Position numbers and translations under genes: made by a program. A stretch of DNA of 18,098 nt, taken from NCBI GenBank assembly GCA_017608295.1, contig JAFCGF010000040.1:1-18098 (forward strand), written 5' to 3'. The notes under the pieces were generated by a model. That model searched no databases. It was not told where the DNA came from and saw only the letters and a list, made by a program, of their open reading frames with translations. The stretch is from Candidatus Woesearchaeota archaeon. Lineage in GTDB: Archaea > Nanoarchaeota > Nanoarchaeia > Woesearchaeales > JAGVZT01. This document shows positions 9,344 through 16,046 of this stretch, in pieces (positions within the stretch are counted from its first letter, which is position 1; each line of letters begins with the position of its first letter).

Positions 9344-9406
9344 GTTCCCGGAGTAAAAGTCACAGTTAACTAAGTAATCAATATCAGGTGCTCCGGGAGC
9401 TTTTTT
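9344..9406 (+). terminator. Intrinsic terminator after the second FISUMP gene
   Basis: GTTCCCGGAG (9344-9353) pairs over ten positions (one G-U) with CTCCGGGAGC (9391-9400), with TTTTTT directly after. The loop of about 37 nt is long, but the GC stem and T-run sit about 50 bp after the stop codon at 9294. Confidence 0.6.
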
Positions 9407-9474
9407 GTAATTTTAGAATTGAACAAAGTAATTACCTGGAAATATTTAACTACAATTTCGACCCGCTAAATAAA

Positions 9475-9482
9475 AAGGAGGT
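9475..9482 (+). promoter_or_regulatory. Strong Shine-Dalgarno site, AAGGAGGT
   Basis: A full-length anti-16S match lies 5 nt before the ATG at 9488. None of the other genes in this window has one this strong, and genes of this phylum generally lack it, so the following gene may be unusually highly translated or acquired. Confidence 0.85.
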
Positions 9483-9487
9483 AACGT

Positions 9488-9895
9488 ATGGCAGAAAATA
9501 ATAATTCTGGATTTTTAAAAATTGTTTTGATAATCTACGCCATTGTTTGTTTAGTCTATGGTTTAGCTTATTTCTTTGCCCCTGATACTTTAGTGAATAT
9601 GTCAGGTGGAGAACCAGTATATCATGGTTGGCTTCGATGGTCTGGTGGGGTTTTAATTGCCCTTGGAATTGGATCCATCCTAGTATATCTAAAGCCAAAA
9701 AACCAAGGTATTTTTGTAACAACGATGGCCTTGGGAACCCTTTTTGCTGGAATTGCATTGGTATGGGCGTGGATTACAATTGAAGAAGGAGCTAACGTAT
9801 GGTTCACAGCTATGCCAGCAATTGTTATAGTGGTTCTTTCTGGGCTCCTATGGTGGGGCCGACAACAGGCAAAAGACATTCTGTATTCTGATTAA
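9488..9895 (+). CDS. Four-helix integral membrane protein, unknown function
   Basis: A 135-residue protein made almost entirely of four predicted transmembrane helices (about 9-30, 49-67, 73-97 and 104-123), with a short polar N-terminus and C-terminus (WWGRQQAKDILYSD). The region FAPDTLVNMSGG after helix 1 and the helix 2 start YHGWLRWSGGVLIALGIG resemble small DUF4345-like membrane proteins, but I do not claim the family. The start is fixed by the perfect Shine-Dalgarno 5 nt upstream. The gene stands alone, bounded by a 14-bp inverted repeat and a possible terminator. Its translation signal and enclosing repeat set it apart from its neighbours. Confidence 0.85.
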   Translation: MAENNNSGFLKIVLIIYAIVCLVYGLAYFFAPDTLVNMSGGEPVYHGWLRWSGGVLIALGIGSILVYLKPKNQGIFVTTMALGTLFAGIALVWAWITIEEGANVWFTAMPAIVIVVLSGLLWWGRQQAKDILYSD

Positions 9896-9974
9896 GGTAG
9901 ATTAGTCAAGATTTTTTCCTGTTGAGTGATTTAATTATCAATTACCAATTAATTATTCTACTTGATTGTAAATT

Positions 9975-10009
9975 ACAATTAAGAAATTCGGGTCGAAATT
10001 GTTTTTTTA
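9975..10009 (+). terminator. Possible terminator of the four-helix membrane protein gene
   Basis: ACAAT (9975-9979) pairs with ATTGT (9998-10002) and inside it TTCG (9987-9990) pairs with CGAA (9994-9997). A run of T follows. The stem is interrupted by unpaired bases on the left side, and it overlaps the right arm of the 9452/10002 inverted repeat. Confidence 0.4.
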
Positions 10010-10256
10010 TAATTCTGAAGATAATGGTTGATTCTTAATCTCCACAACCACCCACACATTTCACACTTCATACACTAATACCCAATAAGGTCCATTACAC
10101 TAAATAGCTGATCACATAAATTAAAGGGTTAACCAGTAGCTTGAATTACGGCTCATTTTAAAGCCATCTAAAACACTATCTTATATCACTGAATATAGAG
10201 TATAGCTCAAGCTACACAATAGAACCAATCCAATTCCTATTTACACAGTTGGAGAC

Positions 10257-10550
10257 TTGTACAAAAAAGAGATTTTTCGATTATTACATGATGATCTATT
10301 GAAGAAATACAGAGAAATTTTAAAATATCCAGATATGAATTTAAAAGGTTTATCAACTTATGATCTGTACATCCTGGCAGTATTTAAAGACCAGGATATT
10401 ATGGAATCATTAAAAAATGAACACAACAAAACGTATAAACGCCACCGGAAAAGGTACAAAGAATTGATTGCCAACATTAGCGAAAACAATCTTTATTCAG
10501 AGGTTGAGGATAAAATTAAATGTAAGTGTGAACAATTATTATCAAGTTGA
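10257..10550 (+). CDS. Small basic hypothetical protein
   Basis: A 97-residue, lysine-rich, mainly helical protein (FRLLHDDLLKKYREIL, YKRHRKRYKELIANI, YSEVEDKIKCKCEQLL). I recognise no family. The proposed start is TTG at 10257 with GGAGA close upstream; no ATG lies upstream in frame before the stop at 10203, and the next Met is at residue 27 (MNLKGLSTYDLY), giving a 71-residue alternative. A cytoplasmic, possibly nucleic-acid-contacting protein would fit the basic helices, but that is a guess. It lies between the four-helix membrane protein gene and the cold-shock gene, transcribed towards the latter. Confidence 0.5.
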   Translation: MYKKEIFRLLHDDLLKKYREILKYPDMNLKGLSTYDLYILAVFKDQDIMESLKNEHNKTYKRHRKRYKELIANISENNLYSEVEDKIKCKCEQLLSS

Positions 10551-10760
10551 GGAATTGATCTTTTCAAGCTTGTTATATACTTGAAAAATGGGGACAAATA
10601 GGAATGATTAGAATTGATTATTTCCGTTATTATAACGTTAAGTAACGGGAGTCACGTAAATAATAGATATTAAGTTCTAATTACGGTGGATGCACAAAAT
10701 CCAGGAACTCCAGTTTAAAAAACTGAATAAAACTGCAAGAAAATCAATGAATAATATATA

Positions 10761-10952
10761 TTATTCTACTTTGACATTTACTGCGTTCAATCCTTTTTCA
10801 CCTTCCTGCACATCATAGCTTACTTTATCTCCTTCAGATATCTTTTTGGTTAATTCATTTTGATGCACAAATACATCTTTACTCCCATCATCAGGGGTGA
10901 TGAATCCATACCCTCTGGATTCATTGAAAAATTTTACTGTTCCCTTACTCAT
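10761..10952 (-). CDS. Cold-shock domain protein (CspA family)
   Basis: A 63-residue single cold-shock domain, a five-stranded OB-fold that binds single-stranded RNA and DNA and acts as an RNA chaperone. It begins [11 protein letters not shown] and shows both RNA-binding motifs: RNP1 RGYGFI (about 13-18) and RNP2 VFVH (27-30), then [10 protein letters not shown] at the end. The length is normal for the family. A TAGCTTTG -7 box lies upstream, so the leader would be short, unlike the long thermosensor leader of E. coli cspA. Monocistronic, downstream of the MscS gene in the same direction but separated from it by the palindrome at 11041-11173. Confidence 0.95.
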   Translation of the reverse strand: MSKGTVKFFNESRGYGFITPDDGSKDVFVHQNELTKKISEGDKVSYDVQEGEKGLNAVNVKVE

Positions 10953-10980
10953 GATTAATAATTTAAATTTATGTAAAACA

Positions 10981-10988
10981 CAAAGCTA
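10981..10988 (-). promoter_or_regulatory. -7 promoter box of the cold-shock gene
   Basis: TAGCTTTG on the minus strand matches TAnnTTTG exactly, 29 bp before the ATG. I see no clear TTG at -33, so promoter strength is uncertain. Confidence 0.45.
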
Positions 10989-11040
10989 TTATTATATCTT
11001 TTCATTTGATTGTTATATGCGATTTTAATTTTATTATTGT

Positions 11041-11173
11041 GCCTAACGGTTTGGCAATATGGCATGAAGCGGATTACGAGTGATTTCGTATTAACCAGAA
11101 ATGTAGTTGAAACAGGTGAAAACCATCCCAAATATGCACTTCACTGCTTTTTGCTATATTGCGTGTTATGGGC
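11041..11173. repeat. Long imperfect palindrome, attC-like shape
   Basis: GCCTAAC (11041-11047) and GTTATGGGC (11165-11173) form the ends. Inside, 11054-11072 pairs with 11144-11162 over 19 positions with one mismatch and three G-U pairs. The loop of about 70 nt includes TACGA/TCGTA. The short reading frame across it (11010-11192) is explained by the repeat and is not called a gene. The geometry resembles integron attC sites (RYYYAAC ... GTTRRRY); the left core fits, the right core has one mismatch. A structured RNA or a dispersed intergenic palindrome are alternatives. Confidence 0.6.
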
Positions 11174-11227
11174 TGGGCATTATTCATTTTAAAGCACCTA
11201 TAAATCAATTGTGAAAAGGTATGGTAG

Positions 11228-12160
11228 TTATTTTAATTTATCTAACATTTGATTATTGACGTCTAACTTTAAAGGATTTATTCTATCACCCCAATAAACA
11301 GTTGTATGTGGAAATGGTATTTCGATATTATGCTGGTCGAAAGCATATTTTAGGCGTTTTCTATATTCTCGACCTACTGTCCATTGTTGAATTGGTTTAG
11401 TTTTTAAACGGGCTTTAATAATAATTGCACTATCCGCAAACTTGTCTAAGCCAAATATCTCCATTGGTTCAATAATTTTATCCTTATATTCCGGATCATT
11501 CTGTAGTTCGTCTCCAACTTGTTTCATTAAATCCATCACCACTTGTGGATTTTCTTTATATGCAACACCAATATCAAATACCATTGCAGACCAATCTTTT
11601 GTCATATTTGATATGTCAATAATTTTACCATTTTGGAAAATATGTACAACTCCGGAAAAATCACGAAGGGTGGTAGTTCTAAACTCTATCTTTTCAACCA
11701 ATCCACCTGTTCCATTTATTATTGCTACATCACCAGAACGAATATGATTTTCAAGAATGATAAAAAATCCGGATATAAAATCCCTTACCAGTTCTTGTGC
11801 TCCAAAGCCAACAGCCAATCCAATGATACCAGCACCTGCCAATATTGGGGCAATATTTATACCGAATTTTTGCAGTATAATCATTACAAATATTACCCAG
11901 AGAATAATTTTTATTAAACCATGAATAATAGATGTTAGGGTAAGAATCCTTTTTTCTGCTTCAACTGTGTCTACCTTATCATTCTTGTCAGCTCGGTTTA
12001 AAAGAGTTCTTTTTAACTTTTTAAGAGAAAAACCAATTATTTTAAATGCTAAAAAAAATAGCACTAACGTAATTAATAATCCCGGCAGTTCATTAATTAA
12101 CCAGTTTTGGCCGTTTTTGAAAAGTTCTGTCCAAAAGGTGGAATCTAAAATTTGTTTCAT
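11228..12160 (-). CDS. Small-conductance mechanosensitive channel, MscS family
   Basis: A 310-residue inner-membrane channel that opens under membrane tension to release solutes after hypo-osmotic shock. Length and layout match classical MscS: TM1 about 25-45, TM2 about 78-98, pore helix TM3 about 102-136 with the Gly/Ala-rich packing motif GAGIIGLAVGFGAQELVRDFISG, the beta domain about 140-185 (GDVAIINGTGGLVEKIEFRTTTLRDFSG), and the C-terminal alpha/beta domain ending near 290 (PFPHTTVYWGD). AGGAA lies upstream of the ATG at 12160. The gene is bracketed by two palindromic elements whose GTTATGGGC ends face it. The neighbouring inositol operon may make an osmolyte, which would connect the two in osmotic balance; that is inference. 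Confidence 0.94.
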   Translation of the reverse strand: MKQILDSTFWTELFKNGQNWLINELPGLLITLVLFFLAFKIIGFSLKKLKRTLLNRADKNDKVDTVEAEKRILTLTSIIHGLIKIILWVIFVMIILQKFGINIAPILAGAGIIGLAVGFGAQELVRDFISGFFIILENHIRSGDVAIINGTGGLVEKIEFRTTTLRDFSGVVHIFQNGKIIDISNMTKDWSAMVFDIGVAYKENPQVVMDLMKQVGDELQNDPEYKDKIIEPMEIFGLDKFADSAIIIKARLKTKPIQQWTVGREYRKRLKYAFDQHNIEIPFPHTTVYWGDRINPLKLDVNNQMLDKLK

Positions 12161-12204
12161 AATTATTTATTCCTGTTTTATTATTAGTTCATTCATTTTG
12201 CCTT

Positions 12205-12343
12205 GCCCATAACGGTCTTTATAAAAAATCGTAGGGCTTTCTGAGCTACTTTCCTGTCGGCCTAATAGGATGTTTTTGAAAGCACTAAACTTCATAAAAT
12301 CCTTGTCAGTCCTATGTTTTTTATATATTGTTAGCTGCTGGGC
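12205..12343. repeat. Second GTTATGGGC-ended palindrome
   Basis: Read on the minus strand it begins GCCCAGCAGCTAAC (12330-12343) and ends GTTATGGGC (12205-12213), with an inner stem in which TATAAAAAA near 12220-12228 pairs with TTTTTTATA near 12317-12325, flanked by GTAGG/CCTA. At 139 bp it has about the size of the element at 11041-11173 and shares the same terminal motif, but in opposite orientation. The short minus-strand reading frame here (12167-12358) is probably only the translated repeat. Confidence 0.5.
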
Positions 12344-12418
12344 GTTCTCCATCGTCATTATACTTTTTTTTAAAATTTTGTTTTGGGTTTGCCGTAATTT
12401 TCGGGTAGGCTTTGTAAG

Positions 12419-12473
12419 CTCTTTTACAATTTTTGGCTTGTGTGTCTGCTTGTATAAATTGCAAATGTGCTTG
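12419..12473 (-). repeat. 55-nt dispersed repeat, copy downstream of the inositol operon
   Basis: By eye, 45 of 55 positions match 15992-16046 in the same orientation without gaps, including the identical AATTGCAAATGTGCTTG at the right end. It is adjacent to the palindrome 12205-12343 and may belong to one larger composite repeat of about 270 bp. Confidence 0.7.
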
Positions 12474-12495
12474 CAAATAGGATTAGACTAATTAG

Positions 12496-12660
12496 TTATC
12501 TAAACATTTCCTTATTTTTTCTTTTAAATTGTTTTAATTGTAATGAACCATTCCAATTCCAATACTCAAAACTTCCTTTATGCTTTACAATCTTTGCCCA
12601 TTCATTTAAAGAATCGATAAATAATATCCCACAATTTTTTAAAATTGTTCTTGATATCTT
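12496..12660 (-). pseudogene. Out-of-frame C-terminal tail of the small ORF upstream
   Basis: In the +1 frame relative to the ORF at 12602-12784, 54 codons stay open to a TAA at 12496-12498. They read as ordinary protein (LFIDSLNEWAKIVKHKG, SFEYWNWNGSLQLKQFKRKN). No ATG, GTG or TTG start precedes this text, so it cannot easily be an independent gene. I infer that it is the natural C-terminus of the gene starting at 12784, displaced by an indel, most likely in the A-run near 12635-12642. I do not recognise a family. Confidence 0.5.
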
Positions 12661-12784
12661 TTAATTTTGTATTTACTATTTCCCTTCTTTTTAATTCTTC
12701 AAGAGCAGACTTTATTTGATTTTCAGAGTAGGTGGATTTGTTTGCTGCAATCCACCTAAGCTGATAGTCTGATTTTTGAGTCAT
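12602..12784 (-). CDS. Small hypothetical protein, probably frameshifted
   Basis: A 60-residue reading frame following the HD-domain gene by 37 bp, so likely the last gene of the inositol operon. Residues 8-35 (LRWIAANKSTYSENQIKSALEELKRRE) match the short helical pattern L-x-x-I-x-x-x-x-x-x-Y-x-x-x-x-I-x-x-A-x-x-EL-x-RR that recurs in small Bacteroidota proteins, often attached to membrane segments. The end KLWDIIYRFFK is probably not native, because the overlapping +1 frame continues with convincing coding text to 12496. Full length would be near 96-100 residues. Function unknown. Confidence 0.5.
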   Translation of the reverse strand: MTQKSDYQLRWIAANKSTYSENQIKSALEELKRREIVNTKLKDIKNNFKKLWDIIYRFFK

Positions 12785-12821
12785 ATTTTCTGAATGTGCT
12801 ATAGAATTACCTTAATATTGT

Positions 12822-13385
12822 TTATTTACATGCATCTATCCAAACGCTCAAAAGGGATTCAATCTCTTTATTTTGATAATTCAATTCTGCAACAATCTTT
12901 TTGCCTTCATCGGATAATCTTTTGTATCCCCACAAGCATCGTCTTTTTGTCTCTATTAGATTATTACGTAAAAAATAATGAGGCAAATTTACATCAAAAT
13001 ACGAGATACTATCTGCATCCTTCAGAATATCAACCCGATCTGTACCTCCGGTTTCATGATGCCGTACCAGAAAAAATACCTCATCATTCATTTTTTTAGC
13101 AATGTCGGATGCTTGCATAATTTCTACAAGGACATTAGCACTGTTTAAGGCATGGGCATCTTTAAATGCATCGTAATCTTTGTAATCCTGTCGACTCACT
13201 TTCCGCTTTTCAATAGCTCTTTCAATATCATGTCCTAAAGCAGCTATTTTTAGACTCTCGTCAGCATCAGGCTTTAGTTTCAGCAACCATTCCAACGTGT
13301 TTTTTGAATGGATAGGATCTTCAGGAACAGATGATCCTTTAATTACCTCTTCAATTTTCCTTATTACTAAATTAATCTTATCCAT
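12822..13385 (-). CDS. HD-like hydrolase, DUF4202-like, of the inositol operon
   Basis: A 187-residue soluble protein with the metal-ligand pattern of HD phosphohydrolases: His26, the doublet His52-Asp53 in AALGHDIERAI, His78 in DAHALNSANVL, His109-His110 in LVRHHETGG, and Asp123/Asp125 in LKDADSISYF. The helix order and the blocks around HDIER and the LKDADSISYF stretch resemble DUF4202 proteins. Its start overlaps the end of the upstream gene by 8 bp (ATGGATAA), which suggests translational coupling. Known: HD proteins are metal-dependent phosphomono- or diesterases. Inference: it may remove the extra phosphate from a phosphorylated inositol product, a step the operon otherwise lacks. Nucleotide or unrelated substrates remain possible. 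Confidence 0.8.
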   Translation of the reverse strand: MDKINLVIRKIEEVIKGSSVPEDPIHSKNTLEWLLKLKPDADESLKIAALGHDIERAIEKRKVSRQDYKDYDAFKDAHALNSANVLVEIMQASDIAKKMNDEVFFLVRHHETGGTDRVDILKDADSISYFDVNLPHYFLRNNLIETKRRCLWGYKRLSDEGKKIVAELNYQNKEIESLLSVWIDACK

Positions 13386-14703
13386 TCTTATATAAAAGTA
13401 ATACTCTCCTCACATTTTCTGCGTTTGTCATAAAAGCAATTAAAATAAGAATTAAAAGAGGTTGATTTACCAGCGCTCCAAGAAATATGATGAATGTTCT
13501 AACGTCACGTCCTATCCTGAAATAGTGCATTCCCGGCTTGAGTTTTTTTTGCATCAATCCATCATACTTATCTGCTGTATAACTGTTCATAAATGTCCCG
13601 ATAATTGCCAAAAATCCAATGATAATGTACAGGAACCTGCCATCAGTCAAATAAACATTGTAAGTCAACCCAAAAAGAAGCAATGCATCTCCATAACGAT
13701 CCAAAACAGCATCAAACCATCCACCAAACTCAGAAGCTTTAAACTTCAATCTGGCTATTTCGCCATCACATCCATCAATAACAGATGCTATTTGAGCCAG
13801 AATTCCCCCTATAATTAAATTAATATATCCTCCTAAAAAGAAGAACCCTGCACCCGATACCCCTAATATAAAAGCCAATATTGAAATATGGTTGGGTGCA
13901 ATTTTTGTGTTTAAAAACAATCTTGTTAATCGTATAGACAGAGGCCTGTTTATATATCTTGAAACAGGCCCGTCAGAAGTCTTCTTCAAATTACTAATAA
14001 GCAAGTTTTCAGCTTTGCTAAATGCTTTTTCATCATCCACATCGATCCAGTATTTATCCTGAATATCAAATGTTTTGGCATTGCCGTTACCAGAAAGTAT
14101 CCTTATTCCGCCAGAAAGAGTGCTATCGCCATTAGATAAAAAACTATCTTCAATAGCATGAAAAAGAACAGGAGAACAGAGAAAAATTCCTGTGTCGTAA
14201 GCATTATATTCTTTTATTTCTTTTCCAATTGCTTCTATTTTGGTTCCATTTACAAGAACTTTAGTAACATCATCAATATCAACCAATTTGTTTGATTCAA
14301 TATTATGATCAACAGCTAGGATAATTTCATCCTCAGAAATTTGTTCTTTTTTCAGACCATCCAGAATGGAATAATCAAAAAGATGGTCGGCCATTAGCAG
14401 AATAAATGGCTCTTTGATCAAGTCTCTTGCTTTGAGCACAGAAATACCGTTACCTTTTTCCCATTCTTCATTGACAACATGAGTGATGTGGGTGTTTGTT
14501 CTCTGGCCTAACTTATCCAGATAACGCCTTACTTTCTTTCCTTCATAACCTGTTACAACGTAAAAGTCATTAATACCGCCTTTCCTTGCAGAAAGTATTG
14601 TACGTTCAATAAGGGCTAATCCCAAAAGCGGAACAAGGGGTTTTGAATCACCCTTGTCAGATAATCTGCTTCCACGGCCTGCTGCAATGATTAAACATTT
14701 CAT
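13378..14703 (-). CDS. Fused inositol-1-phosphate cytidylyltransferase / DIPP synthase-type CDP-alcohol transferase
   Basis: A 441-residue two-domain enzyme. Residues 1-235 are a sugar-nucleotide-type nucleotidyltransferase: IIAAGRGSRLSDKGDSKPL (AAGxGxRL...KP) and the metal-site region LLMADHLFD. Residues about 255-441 are a membrane CDP-alcohol phosphatidyltransferase with five to six hydrophobic helices and the complete motif D310-x2-D313-G-x2-AR318-x8-G327-x3-D331-x3-D335. The wording DGCDGEIAR and the fusion order match the IPCT/DIPPS enzymes of Archaeoglobus and relatives, which make CDP-inositol and condense it with inositol-1-phosphate to di-myo-inositol phosphate phosphate. An inositol-lipid acceptor instead of inositol phosphate cannot be excluded. 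It overlaps ino1 by 4 bp (ATGA) and the HD gene by 8 bp. Confidence 0.9.
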   Translation of the reverse strand: MKCLIIAAGRGSRLSDKGDSKPLVPLLGLALIERTILSARKGGINDFYVVTGYEGKKVRRYLDKLGQRTNTHITHVVNEEWEKGNGISVLKARDLIKEPFILLMADHLFDYSILDGLKKEQISEDEIILAVDHNIESNKLVDIDDVTKVLVNGTKIEAIGKEIKEYNAYDTGIFLCSPVLFHAIEDSFLSNGDSTLSGGIRILSGNGNAKTFDIQDKYWIDVDDEKAFSKAENLLISNLKKTSDGPVSRYINRPLSIRLTRLFLNTKIAPNHISILAFILGVSGAGFFFLGGYINLIIGGILAQIASVIDGCDGEIARLKFKASEFGGWFDAVLDRYGDALLLFGLTYNVYLTDGRFLYIIIGFLAIIGTFMNSYTADKYDGLMQKKLKPGMHYFRIGRDVRTFIIFLGALVNQPLLILILIAFMTNAENVRRVLLLYKNG

Positions 14704-15860
14704 CCCCTTTTTAAATTCTCATTTAATTCTGAGCATAATTCTGATGGAGTGTTAAATGGTGTGTTATTTTTTCCAGCTATGAATTTCTCCGTCAACTTAT
14801 ATGCCTCATCATCTGTAAATTGTTTTGGCGGGTGCTTCATGAGAAAGGCTGATGGCCCGTGAAGAATACCTCCCTGACCTCTTTCAAGAGCAAGCTTACA
14901 GAATCTAATTGCGTCAATGGATACTCCTCCCGAATTTGGAGAATCTTCAACAGACAACCGTAATTCTAAATTCATAGGTACGTCACCAAAAAGTTTTCCT
15001 TCGATTCTAAGGAAACAGATCTTATTGTCTTTTTGCCAGGGCACATAATCACTGGGGCCAATATGGATGTTGTCGTCATCAAGCCTTTCTGCAAGAACGG
15101 ACTGTACTGCTTCAGTTTTTGAAACTTTTTTAGATGCAAGCCTATCTCGGTTCAGCATATTAAGGAAGTCCGTGTTACCCCCAGTATTTAACTGATAAGT
15201 CCTTTCAATTTTAGCACCTCTTTTGTTAAAAAGATCAGCTAAAACTCTATGAGTAATTGTCGCTCCAACCTGGGCTTTTATATCATCCCCGATTATGGGT
15301 AAGCCTTTGTCTTTAAATTTTTCTGCCCATTCAGGATTGCTGGCTATAAATACAGGCATGTTATTGATGAATGCCACACCTGATTCAAGGGCACATTTGG
15401 CATAAAACTTTGTTGCTTCTTCGGAGCCTACCGGAAGATAATTAATTAAAATTTCAGCCCCTGATTCTTTTAATACATTAATTATATCTTCTTCCGATGC
15501 TTCTTGTTCATCACTTATAATGAAGGTTTGCTTATCGTCATAATCTTTCATTTGGTCGGAAAAACCATCCAAAATTTTCCCCATTTTTACGGTAACTCCC
15601 ACTTTAGGTACATCTTTGCAAAAAACGGTAGTACAATTAGGCAATTCAAAAATAGCCTCAGATATATCTTTTCCTACTTTTCTTTTATCAATGTCGAAAG
15701 CAGCAACCACTTCAATATCGCCAGGCATATAACCTCCTATATCCCAATGCATCAATCCTATTGCATCTTTCTCGTTTTTGTTTTTGTAAAATTCAATTCC
15801 TTGAATTAATGAACTAGTACAGTTTCCAATTCCGACAATCGCTACTTTAATTTTTTTCAT
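14700..15860 (-). CDS. ino1: myo-Inositol-1-phosphate synthase
   Basis: A 386-residue NAD-dependent cytoplasmic enzyme converting glucose-6-phosphate to 1L-myo-inositol-1-phosphate. It has the Rossmann motif VAIVGIGNCTSS (residues 6-17), YLPVGSEEATKFYA (141-154), the catalytic-lysine block GDDIKAQVGATITHR (191-205), LNTGGNTDFLNM (224-235), FGDVPMNLELRL (291-302) and SPNSGGVSIDAIR (307-319). The length and these blocks follow the short bacterial/archaeal class, close in wording to the actinobacterial Ino1, rather than the longer eukaryotic enzyme. It is the first gene of the operon; its stop overlaps the next start by 4 bp. A -7 box about 85 bp upstream may drive the operon. It supplies the inositol phosphate for the fused enzyme that follows. 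Confidence 0.95.
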   Translation of the reverse strand: MKKIKVAIVGIGNCTSSLIQGIEFYKNKNEKDAIGLMHWDIGGYMPGDIEVVAAFDIDKRKVGKDISEAIFELPNCTTVFCKDVPKVGVTVKMGKILDGFSDQMKDYDDKQTFIISDEQEASEEDIINVLKESGAEILINYLPVGSEEATKFYAKCALESGVAFINNMPVFIASNPEWAEKFKDKGLPIIGDDIKAQVGATITHRVLADLFNKRGAKIERTYQLNTGGNTDFLNMLNRDRLASKKVSKTEAVQSVLAERLDDDNIHIGPSDYVPWQKDNKICFLRIEGKLFGDVPMNLELRLSVEDSPNSGGVSIDAIRFCKLALERGQGGILHGPSAFLMKHPPKQFTDDEAYKLTEKFIAGKNNTPFNTPSELCSELNENLKRG

Positions 15861-15944
15861 ATAGATATCAATTTTAAGTTATTTTAATTTCCTTCCTGAA
15901 AAGTTAAGTTGTGGTTTGAACTTTTTAGAGTGGTCAAAAGGCTG

Positions 15945-15952
15945 CAAAGGTA
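15945..15952 (-). promoter_or_regulatory. -7 promoter box of the inositol operon
   Basis: TACCTTTG on the minus strand matches TAnnTTTG, about 85 bp before the ino1 ATG. No TTG is found at the usual -33 spacing; the nearest is about 29 nt upstream, within the flank of the 55-nt repeat. Confidence 0.35.
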
Positions 15953-15991
15953 ATAAAATTTACTCTCTTTTTCTGGGTTGACAAAAGCAAA

Positions 15992-16046
15992 CTCTTTTGC
16001 AATTTTGGGATTGTTTGTTTGCCAGCGTGAATTGCAAATGTGCTTG
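15992..16046 (-). repeat. 55-nt dispersed repeat, copy upstream of the inositol operon
   Basis: Ungapped match to 12419-12473, 45 of 55 positions, same orientation. It ends in TGCTTGTTATGC, and TGCCA/TGGCA arms flank its right half (16020-16060). The short plus-strand reading frame at 15997-16191 over this repeat is not considered a gene. Confidence 0.7.

Larger units (their letters stand above)
9452..10002. repeat. Perfect 14-bp inverted repeat flanking a membrane-protein gene
   Basis: ACAATTTCGACCCG at 9452-9465 is the exact reverse complement of 9989-10002. The arms enclose one gene (9488-9895) with its ribosome binding site. Pairing does not extend in either direction beyond 14 bp. The right arm also takes part in a terminator-like hairpin, so the arms may be regulatory rather than ends of a mobile unit. 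The gene-free stretch 9896-10256 otherwise holds only a 9-bp inverted repeat (10136-10144 and 10207-10215). Confidence 0.6.

Noticed and set aside
10561..10587. Hairpin TTTTCAAG/CTTGAAAA after the 97-aa gene as a terminator
   Set aside because: The stem is perfect but AT-rich and no T-run follows on either strand.
11010..11192. 60-residue plus-strand ORF
   Set aside because: It is contained in the promoter of the cold-shock gene and the 11041-11173 palindrome, with no protein-like features beyond a short hydrophobic start.
12167..12358. 63-residue minus-strand ORF over the second palindrome
   Set aside because: It coincides with the palindromic repeat and its translation follows the stem sequences; it looks like a repeat read as protein.
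15504..15809. 101-residue plus-strand ORF
   Set aside because: Antisense shadow of ino1.
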